This document shows positions 22,326-28,398 of a DNA stretch of 64,000 bases, in pieces. The number at the start of each line of letters is the position of its first letter. Position 1 is the first letter of the stretch. Origin of the DNA: Streptomyces sp. DH41 (GTDB lineage Bacteria > Actinomycetota > Actinomycetes > Streptomycetales > Streptomycetaceae); assembly GCF_029813785.1 (NCBI RefSeq), contig NZ_JARVKY010000015.1:150509-214508 (forward strand). Reading direction: 5' to 3'. The position numbers and the translations under genes are program-made. The notes under the pieces are model-generated. The model worked only from the letters and a program-made list of their open reading frames with translations, did no database searches and was not told the DNA's origin.

Positions 22326-22448
22326 CTAGCGGGCCGGCGCGTTCGTCGCGCGGCAACAGACCCGGTCGAAGTCGTCGTGCTGACGGGAGGGCCAGAAGGG
22401 TTCGAGGTCGTGGCGACCCGTCACCGCGTTCTTCCGGAAGCCGACCAT
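22326..22448 (-). CDS. 40-residue ORF with tandem cysteines; possible leader peptide of glnRII
   Basis: Short ORF starting ATG at 22448 and ending TAG, 121 bases before glnRII on the same strand. Its product begins MVGFRKNAVTGRHD and contains FDRVCCRATNAPAR at the end. Nearly all third codon positions are G or C, as in genuine genes here, and no larger gene explains the region. The adjacent Cys codons and the position in front of a regulator suggest a translated leader, perhaps for attenuation, but no antiterminator structure was worked out. It could equally be an independent small protein. Confidence 0.5.
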   Translation of the reverse strand: MVGFRKNAVTGRHDLEPFWPSRQHDDFDRVCCRATNAPAR

Positions 22449-22559
22449 GGGCCCATTGAAGCAGACGGTGGCGCGGGAGAGGAGAGGTCTCTCACTGGGT
22501 GGACGCCGACCGGCGTGCGGCGGGCCCGGCCCGGTCGTCCCGCACGGTGGCGACGCGAA

Positions 22560-22588
22560 GGGGCGTCCACCGTCGTGGTGGACGCCCC
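22560..22588 (-). terminator. glnII terminator
   Basis: Perfect 12-bp stem (22560-22571 with 22577-22588), 5-base loop, 21 bases past the glnII stop. Confidence 0.85.
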
Positions 22589-22609
22589 GGTACGCGATTC
22601 GGGCGCGGA

Positions 22610-23641
22610 TCAGACCTGGCCGGCCTTCTCCAGCGCGGAGCAGCAGGTGTCCACCATCAGGCGGGTCACCACGTACGGGTCGACGTTGGCGTTCGGACGG
22701 CGGTCCTCGATGTAGCCCTTGCCGTCCTTCTCGACCTGCCACGGGATGCGGACCGAGGCACCGCGGTCGGAGACGCCGTAGGAGTACTCGTTCCACGGCG
22801 CGGTCTCGTGCAGGCCGGTCAGGCGGTCGTCGATGCCGGCGCCGTAGTTCTTGACGTGGTCCATCGGCTTGGAGCCCTCACCGAGCGACTCGCAGGCGGT
22901 GATGATCGCGTCGTAGCCCTCGCGCATCGCCTTGGTGGAGAAGTTGGTGTGCGCGCCCGCGCCGTTCCAGTCGCCCTTGACCGGCTTGGGGTCCAGGGTG
23001 GCGGAGACCTCGAAGTCCTCGGCGGTGCGGTAGAGCAGCCAGCGGGCCACCCACAGCTGGTCGGAGACCTCCAGCGGCGACAGCGGGCCGACCTGGAACT
23101 CCCACTGGCCCGGCATGACCTCGGCGTTGATGCCGGAGATGCCGAGACCGGCCTTCAGGCAGTTCTCCAGGTGCGCCTCGACGATGTCACGGCCGAAGAT
23201 CTCGTCCGAGCCGACACCGCAGTAGTAGCCGCCCTGCGCGGCCGGGAAGCCGCCCTCGGGGAAGCCGAGCGGGCGGGCGCCCTTGAAGAAGGTGTACTCC
23301 TGCTCGATGCCGAAGACCGGCTCCTGCGCGGCGAACCGCTCGGCGAGCTCGGCCAGCGCGGCACGGGTGTTGGTCGGGTGCGGGGTCATGTCCGTGTCCA
23401 GGACCTCGCACAGCACCAGGATGTCGTCGCCGCCGCGGATCGGGTCGGGGCAGGAGAAGACCGGCTTGAGCACGCAGTCCGAGGAGCTGCCCTCGGCCTG
23501 GTTGGTGGAGGAGCCGTCGAAGCCCCAGAGCGGCAGGGCGTCCAGACCGGCGGGGGCGTCCGTGATGATCTTCGTCTTGGAACGGAGCTTGGCCGTCGGC
23601 TCGGTGCCGTCGATCCAGATGTACTCGGCCTTGAAGGTCAC
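22610..23641 (-). CDS. glnII: glutamine synthetase II (eukaryotic type)
   Basis: Cytoplasmic ammonium-assimilating enzyme: glutamate + NH3 + ATP to glutamine. The 343-residue product matches the octa/decameric eukaryotic-type GSII in length and in motifs such as AEYIWIDGTE, LPLWGFDGSSTNQA (Mg/Glu site), NAEVMPGQWEFQVGP and NGAGAHTNFSTKAMR. It lacks the Tyr adenylylation loop of GSI, so control is transcriptional. The start is GTG at 23641 (VTFKAEY) with GGATG-type purines upstream; the extra codons to 23674 are not conserved. A clear GlnR box lies about 100 bases upstream. Confidence 0.97.
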   Translation of the reverse strand: MTFKAEYIWIDGTEPTAKLRSKTKIITDAPAGLDALPLWGFDGSSTNQAEGSSSDCVLKPVFSCPDPIRGGDDILVLCEVLDTDMTPHPTNTRAALAELAERFAAQEPVFGIEQEYTFFKGARPLGFPEGGFPAAQGGYYCGVGSDEIFGRDIVEAHLENCLKAGLGISGINAEVMPGQWEFQVGPLSPLEVSDQLWVARWLLYRTAEDFEVSATLDPKPVKGDWNGAGAHTNFSTKAMREGYDAIITACESLGEGSKPMDHVKNYGAGIDDRLTGLHETAPWNEYSYGVSDRGASVRIPWQVEKDGKGYIEDRRPNANVDPYVVTRLMVDTCCSALEKAGQV

Positions 23642-24001
23642 GGGGACACATCCTTCGGGTGGGTCTGGGCGCACTGCGGGTGCTGCGGCGCTGCGGCATC
23701 GGGGCGCCGCTCTACTGCCGTGCAGCGTGCCAACAGGCGATTTCCCGTCCGTTGCCCGTATGTGAACCCCGTGTTACCTGGGGTCGGTGTGGCGCGTCTC
23801 TCAAGGCTCCCGCCCGGCCTCGGCCCGGACCGGTCCGCCGCCTCAGCGGTGTCCTCCACGGTCACACTCACCTGGGAACGCCGCTCGGTGTCCGTGAACA
23901 GGGTCGCGGTGAGCCGTGTACAGCCCTCGCCCTGGTCGATCAGGGCGGCGGAGGGTGACAGCGTGGAACGCTCCGAGCCGCGGCGTGCGGCAAGTCATCA
24001 C
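23642..24001. other. 360-bp region upstream of glnII
   Basis: Carries the glnII promoter with its GlnR box (23740-23777). The part from about 23790 to 24001 shows a frame with gene-like GC3 on the minus strand but no start, and no function is assigned. Confidence 0.6.
23740..23777 (-). promoter_or_regulatory. GlnR operator of glnII
   Basis: On the minus strand four 5-mers are spaced by exactly six bases: GTAAC (23773-23777), TTCAC (23762-23766), GCAAC (23751-23755) and GAAAT (23740-23744). This is the known Streptomyces GlnR box gTnAc-n6-GaAAc in two tandem copies. It begins 99 bases upstream of the glnII start and predicts activation under nitrogen limitation. Confidence 0.85.
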
Positions 24002-24361
24002 CTAACGGGACAGGGCGTCCCGAACAGCCTCGTCGGTGCGGCCCACGACGGCCGTTCCGTCGTCCGCCGTGATGATCGGGCGCTGGATCAGTTTCGGGTG
24101 CTCGGCGAGCGCCGTGACCCAGCGGTCACGTGACGCCTCGTCACGGGGCCAGTCCTTCAGGCCCAATTCCTTGGCGGCGGCCTCCTGGGTGCGGGTGATG
24201 TCCCACGGTTCGAGGCCGAGACGGGTGAGCACCTCGCGGATCTCGTCCTCGCTCGGTACGTCCTCCAGGTAGCGGCGGACGGTGTAGTCGGCGCCCTCGG
24301 CGTCGAGCAGGCTGATCGCGCTGCGGCACTTCGAGCAGGCCGGGTTGATCCAGATCTCCAT
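24002..24361 (-). CDS. ArsC/Spx-family protein
   Basis: 119-residue thioredoxin-fold protein of the arsenate-reductase (ArsC/Spx/YffB) family: begins MEIWINPACSKCRSA with the catalytic Cys in a CSKC motif, and ends with IQRPIITADDG, where the conserved Arg-Pro cis-proline loop lies. Members reduce arsenate with glutathione/glutaredoxin or act as redox proteins; Streptomyces lacks glutathione, so a mycothiol or other thiol role is possible. No ars genes are nearby. ATG at 24361 starts exactly at the first beta strand. Confidence 0.88.
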   Translation of the reverse strand: MEIWINPACSKCRSAISLLDAEGADYTVRRYLEDVPSEDEIREVLTRLGLEPWDITRTQEAAAKELGLKDWPRDEASRDRWVTALAEHPKLIQRPIITADDGTAVVGRTDEAVRDALSR

Positions 24362-24462
24362 GCCGCACACGGTAGCCCGAGGGTGCGGGAACTCGTTCGC
24401 CCCGTGTGTCACAGCGACCCCGAAAGGCCTTGTGGCCAGGGACGTTTGTCAGTGGTGGGCGG

Positions 24463-24468
24463 TAAAAT
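24463..24468 (+). promoter_or_regulatory. candidate -10 element
   Basis: TAAAAT in an otherwise GC-rich stretch, 67 bases before the start of the following small gene. No convincing -35 at normal spacing was found. Confidence 0.4.
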
Positions 24469-24534
24469 AGAAGCATGTTCGAGGGTGTCGCCGGGGGGTC
24501 CGGACGGCGCCCTGACCGCGACAGGAGGATGCCC

Positions 24535-24849
24535 GTGCCCGCTGCCGCACTGAAGCCGAAGCCGTTGCCCACCCAGTCCACCGCCAAGCGGCCCGTCCTG
24601 CTCGACTCGCCGTACGAACCCGTGGAGAAGCGTCCGCTGCCGGCGGGCCGCCCCCGCGAGTGGTACGTCACGCACAACCGCCGGCTCAAGGCGATGCGGC
24701 TCGCCATCGCCCTGCTCGACTCCGGTGTCCACCTGCCCGACCAGGCCCGCAACGAGAAGATCCGCACCACGGCGCAGCTGATCGGCGTCCACCCGCCGTC
24801 GGCCACCACGTGCCACATGGTGCGGGCGTTCATGCGCTACAACCGCTGA
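24535..24849 (+). CDS. conserved small basic protein
   Basis: 104-residue hypothetical protein. Central part has REWYVTHNRRLKAMRLAIAL and ends RAFMRYNR; rich in Arg and Lys with a Pro-rich N-terminus, so nucleic-acid binding is conceivable but no domain is recognised. AGGAGG at 24523-24528 fits the GTG at 24535 (spacing six) better than the ATG at 24529, which it nearly touches, or the ATG at 24475. It stands alone between an ArsC-like gene and a two-component system. I recall a similar protein at this place in S. coelicolor. Confidence 0.75.
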   Translation: MPAAALKPKPLPTQSTAKRPVLLDSPYEPVEKRPLPAGRPREWYVTHNRRLKAMRLAIALLDSGVHLPDQARNEKIRTTAQLIGVHPPSATTCHMVRAFMRYNR

Positions 24850-24858
24850 AGCCGTCAC

Positions 24859-24898
24859 CGTCGCCGGGCGCCCTCGTTCCATGAGGCGCCCGGCGACG
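24859..24898 (+). terminator. terminator after the small basic protein gene
   Basis: 14-bp perfect stem (24859-24872 with 24885-24898), 12-base loop, ten bases after the stop codon. Confidence 0.8.
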
Positions 24899-25037
24899 CC
24901 GTGCCGCGCGCCGGCCCGGCGCTGAGGCAGTATGGGCGCGTGAGGGCATCGCCCTCATCGCGAAGTCCTCATGTTCCGGCGGTACTTGTGCCGCGGGTCA
25001 CGCGGTTGCGTCCCTGCCCAAGGAGAAGGTACGACGG

Positions 25038-26285
25038 TTGGCTGAGGAGAGGACGGTCCCGGTCCCGTCGGCCTGGATGACGCCGTCCGGCCGCTACGGA
25101 CGCGCCGTCGCCCGGGCGTGCGACACGGGTATGGCGCTGGTGGTCCTGGTGGCGGCCTGGTACTACGGCGCCGAGTACGACCTGCCGCTGGGCTGGCTGA
25201 TGGCACTGTGCCTGCTGGCCCGCAGACGGTACCCCGGCACGGTCATGTCGGTCGTCCTCGCGCTGAGCGCCGTCCAGCTCGCCCTGCACGACCTCCCCGA
25301 AGAGCCGCTGGCGTCGGCACCCGCCTCGTACAACGCGGCCGTGCTGTTCGCCATGATGTCGGTCGTCCACCATTCCCGCACCACCTGGATGCCGTATCTC
25401 GCGGGCGCCGTGGTGCTGCTGGCGACGGCGGCCGGGACGGTGGGGATGCCACCCCTCGGTATCGAGCCGTTCGCCGACCTCGAAACACTCCCGATCTTCT
25501 GGGGACTGACGCTGACGGTCTGGCTGACGGCCTTCGCCCTGCACACGAGGCGCCTGTACGCCGAGAGCCAGGCGGCCCGTGCCCGGCACGCAGAGCGGGA
25601 GCAGGAGCAGCGCGTCCGGCTGGCCGCGGCCCGGGAGCGGGCCGAGATCGCCCGTGAACTGCACGACGTGGTGGCGCACAGCCTGGCCGTGATGATCCTC
25701 CAGGCCGACGGCGCCGAGTCGGTGCTGCGGAAGTCGCCGGACATGGCGGAGTCCGCGCTGAGGACGATCGCCGCCACGGGCCGGGACGCCATCGACGACA
25801 TGCACCGCATCGTCCGGGTGCTGCGCGAGGGAAACCCGGACTCCGGCGACCCGGACTCCGCCGGTGGCGGCCCGCCACGGCGTCTGGTCACCCTCGACGA
25901 GATCAAGGTCGTCGCCGAACGCGCGCGGGCCGCCGGGCTGACCGTGGACGTGTCGGTCGAGGTCGGCGAAGGACGGCTGTCACCGGCGGAGGAGATGACG
26001 GCCTTCCGTATCGTCCAGGAGTGCCTCACGAACGTGCTCCGCCACGCCGGGGCCGGGGCCGGGGTCGACATCCGGCTCCATGAGGAGCGGGGCACACTGC
26101 TGATCAGTGTGGTCGACGACGGAGCGGGCACCCTCGCCGGCCGCGGCGTCGGCGGGCGTCTGGGAGGGAACGGACTCGTGGGGATGCGGGAGCGCGTGGA
26201 ACTGGCCGGCGGCGGCTTCGAGGCCGGCCCCCGGCTCGGCAGCGGATGGCACGTACGTGCCTCGATTCCGACAAGGACGAAGTGA
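25038..26285 (+). CDS. NarL-type sensor histidine kinase
   Basis: 415-residue kinase that starts a five-gene set with its regulator and an ABC exporter. Four to five membrane segments occupy residues 25-170; a HisKA_3 domain follows with phospho-acceptor H209 in IARELHDVVAHSLAVM, then HATPase motifs (FRIVQECLTNVLRHA, DDGAG, GNGLVGMRERVEL). TTG at 25038 is preceded by AAGGAGAAGG at 25020-25029. The coupled exporter suggests it senses a membrane-active or peptide compound, as in Bce/Vra-like systems; no extracytoplasmic domain of note is present, again typical of those intramembrane sensors. Confidence 0.9.
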   Translation: MAEERTVPVPSAWMTPSGRYGRAVARACDTGMALVVLVAAWYYGAEYDLPLGWLMALCLLARRRYPGTVMSVVLALSAVQLALHDLPEEPLASAPASYNAAVLFAMMSVVHHSRTTWMPYLAGAVVLLATAAGTVGMPPLGIEPFADLETLPIFWGLTLTVWLTAFALHTRRLYAESQAARARHAEREQEQRVRLAAARERAEIARELHDVVAHSLAVMILQADGAESVLRKSPDMAESALRTIAATGRDAIDDMHRIVRVLREGNPDSGDPDSAGGGPPRRLVTLDEIKVVAERARAAGLTVDVSVEVGEGRLSPAEEMTAFRIVQECLTNVLRHAGAGAGVDIRLHEERGTLLISVVDDGAGTLAGRGVGGRLGGNGLVGMRERVELAGGGFEAGPRLGSGWHVRASIPTRTK

Positions 26286-26959
26286 TGACGCGGACGGACA
26301 GGCCGATCCGGGTGGCCGTGGTGGACGACCAGCCGCTGATCCGGGCCGGTTTCTCCATGGTGCTGGCCGGTCAGGACGACATCGAGGTCGTCGGTGAGGC
26401 GGAGAACGGGGCGGACGCTCTCGATCTGCTGCGAAAGGTCGAGGCGGACGTCGTCATCATGGACGTCCGCATGCCCGTCATGGACGGCATCCAGGCCACG
26501 GAGCAGCTGATGCGGCGTGACGACCCGCCCGGCGTGCTGGTGCTGACCACCTTCGACAACGACGAGGACGCCTTCGCGGCGCTGCGCGCCGGAGCCGGCG
26601 GCTTCCTGCTGAAGAACGCTCCCGCAGCGGAGGTCGTGAACGCCATCCGGGTCCTGGCCGCGGGGGAGTCGGTGGTGGCGCCGCGCATCACCCGGCTGCT
26701 CCTCGACCGGGTCTCCGACCGGCTGGGACCGGCCAACGGACAGGCCGAACGGCTGGACGCCCTCACCGCGCGCGAGCGGGACGTGCTCGCCCTGGTCGCC
26801 CGGGGACTGTCCAACGCCGAGATCGCGGCGGACCTGTATGTCGCGGAGGCCACGGTGAAGACGCACCTGGGCAACCTCATGGCCAAACTGCACCTGCGGG
26901 ACCGCGCCCAGGCCGTCGTGTTCGCCTATGAGTCCGGACTGGTCCGTCCCTCCCCCTGA
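26285..26959 (+). CDS. NarL/LuxR-type response regulator
   Basis: 224-residue regulator paired with the preceding kinase. Receiver domain (residues 8-125) has DD pocket (VAVVDDQPLIR), phospho-acceptor D60 (VIMDVRMPVMDG) and K in FLLKNAP; LuxR DNA-binding domain spans about 155-215 (LTARERDVLALVARGLSNAE). Its ATG overlaps the kinase stop by one base (TGATG). Likely controls the exporter genes downstream. A run of C5-TGA-G5 surrounds its stop codon and is repeated 33 bases later. Confidence 0.92.
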   Translation: MTRTDRPIRVAVVDDQPLIRAGFSMVLAGQDDIEVVGEAENGADALDLLRKVEADVVIMDVRMPVMDGIQATEQLMRRDDPPGVLVLTTFDNDEDAFAALRAGAGGFLLKNAPAAEVVNAIRVLAAGESVVAPRITRLLLDRVSDRLGPANGQAERLDALTARERDVLALVARGLSNAEIAADLYVAEATVKTHLGNLMAKLHLRDRAQAVVFAYESGLVRPSP

Positions 26960-27161
26960 GGGGGCAGACGCGTCCCCGGGTTCTGCCCCTGAGGGGGCGG
27001 AGGCGCGGCCGGGTCCTGCCACCGAGGGTGCGGGAACCACCCCGTCCGGCGTGCCAGATCGGCGCCCCGTATCTCGGATTCGTGGCCGATGCCCGGCGGG
27101 CCGCCGAACTCCAGACTTCTCACTGTCGCCGAACGCGGCCGAGAAGACACCGGAGGACCCG

Positions 27162-27602
27162 ATGAACGCCACGCCCACCACGCCCGCCACGCGCAACCGC
27201 AAGCGGAACCGTCTCGTCGTCGCCGCGGTCACGGCGGTGACCGCCGCGGCCCTGCTCGCCGGGGCGGCGTACTGGTGGCAGGACCGCGACGAGCTCAGCC
27301 AGGCGTCCGCCGACGACTGCCGGCTGGCGCAGCGCATCGTCACCGAGGCCGAGGAGATCTCCACCGGCCCCGTGCCGGACGCGGAGAAGTGGTGGCGGGA
27401 GACCGGCGACGAGCGCCGCGCGCAGATGAAGGACGGCTACCTCGGAGCCAAGATCTCCCGGTACGAGGGGTGGGCGCTCGAGACCGCCAGGAAGTCCCCC
27501 GAAGCGCCGTCCGCGAAGGACGTGCAGAACCTCCAGGACGAGGCGCGGGGACACTGCTCGGACTCCGGCGTCACCCTGTCCATGCCGCCGCTCGGCTCCT
27601 GA
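27162..27602 (+). CDS. one-TM exported protein of unknown function
   Basis: 146-residue protein with a basic N-terminus, one membrane helix at about 18-38 (VVAAVTAVTAAALLAGAAYW) and an acidic extracytoplasmic domain with only two cysteines (C53, C132), probably disulfide-bonded. CGGAGGA precedes the ATG. It lies between the response regulator and the ABC ATPase, in the same direction, 25 bases from the latter. In such an operon it may be an accessory sensor, immunity factor or modulator; family not recognised. Confidence 0.8.
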   Translation: MNATPTTPATRNRKRNRLVVAAVTAVTAAALLAGAAYWWQDRDELSQASADDCRLAQRIVTEAEEISTGPVPDAEKWWRETGDERRAQMKDGYLGAKISRYEGWALETARKSPEAPSAKDVQNLQDEARGHCSDSGVTLSMPPLGS

Positions 27603-27627
27603 CCCGGACCGCGCGGGAACCGCCCCC

Positions 27628-28398
27628 ATGGCTCTCCACACCGCCACCGGCGGCCACTCACCGGACGACGTCATCACCGCCACCGCCCTGGTGAAGACCT
27701 ACCGTCAGGGCACCTCGGAGGTACGGGCCCTCGACGAGGTGTCCGTCGGTGTCCGGCGCGCCCGGTTCACCGCCGTCGTCGGCCCCTCCGGGTCCGGGAA
27801 GTCGACACTGATGCACTGCGTCGCCGGACTCGACACCGTCACCTCCGGCAGCGTCGTCCTGGACGGAACGGAGATCACCGGGCTGCCCGACCGGCAGCTG
27901 ACCCGGGTGCGCCGGGAGCGGATCGGGTTCGTCTTCCAGTCGTTCAACCTGCTGCCGCAGCTGACGGCCTACGAGAACATCGTGCTGCCCCTCACCCTGT
28001 CCGGCCGCCGGCGCCCGAACCGCGGCACGGTGGACCACATCTGCGAAGTCCTGGGCATCGCGCACCGGTTGTCGCACCGCCCCGCCGAGCTGTCCGGGGG
28101 CCAGCAGCAGCGGGTCGCCGTGGCACGGGCGCTGGTGGCCCGGCCGGCCGTGGTCTTCGCCGACGAACCCACCGGCAACCTCGACTCCCGGTCCGGAGCC
28201 GAAGTCCTCGCCATGCTGCGCCAGTCCGTCGACGACCTCGGCCAGACGGTCGTGATGGTCACCCACGACCCCGCGGCCGCGTGGTACGCCGACCGGGTAC
28301 TGACTCTCGCGGACGGACGCGTGGTGAAGGACGAGCACACCGACCCCTGCGGACGGGCCGCCGCACTCGCCACCGACGTCATGGGGAGGCGGCGATGA
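27628..28398 (+). CDS. ABC exporter ATPase, MacB/LolD type
   Basis: 256-residue ATP-binding subunit. Walker A GPSGSGKST at 52-60, Q-loop FQSFNLLPQLTAYEN, signature LSGGQ at 155-159, Walker B VVFADE at 175-180, and the H-loop TH in MVTHDP. The FNLLPQLTAYENI block is characteristic of the MacB/LolD/BceA group that works with FtsX-type permeases. It overlaps the permease start by four bases (ATGA), so the two subunits are co-translated. Energises export or target protection at the membrane, not import: no binding protein is present. Confidence 0.93.
   Translation: MALHTATGGHSPDDVITATALVKTYRQGTSEVRALDEVSVGVRRARFTAVVGPSGSGKSTLMHCVAGLDTVTSGSVVLDGTEITGLPDRQLTRVRRERIGFVFQSFNLLPQLTAYENIVLPLTLSGRRRPNRGTVDHICEVLGIAHRLSHRPAELSGGQQQRVAVARALVARPAVVFADEPTGNLDSRSGAEVLAMLRQSVDDLGQTVVMVTHDPAAAWYADRVLTLADGRVVKDEHTDPCGRAAALATDVMGRRR

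Larger units (their letters stand above)
22205..22609. other. 405-bp glnRII-glnII interval
   Basis: Contains the Cys-Cys ORF (22326-22448) and the glnII terminator (22560-22588). The remaining 121 bases before glnRII would be its leader; no further motif recognised. Confidence 0.7.

Noticed and set aside
23638..24001. Gene-like minus-strand frame upstream of glnII
   Set aside because: Good GC3 at its 5' part but no proper start, it overlaps the GlnR box and reads into the glnII leader; at most a decayed remnant.
24475..24534. ATG at 24475 as the start of the small basic protein
   Set aside because: No ribosome site; AGGAGG at 24523 fits the GTG at 24535 much better. A leaderless start after the TAAAAT box cannot be fully excluded.
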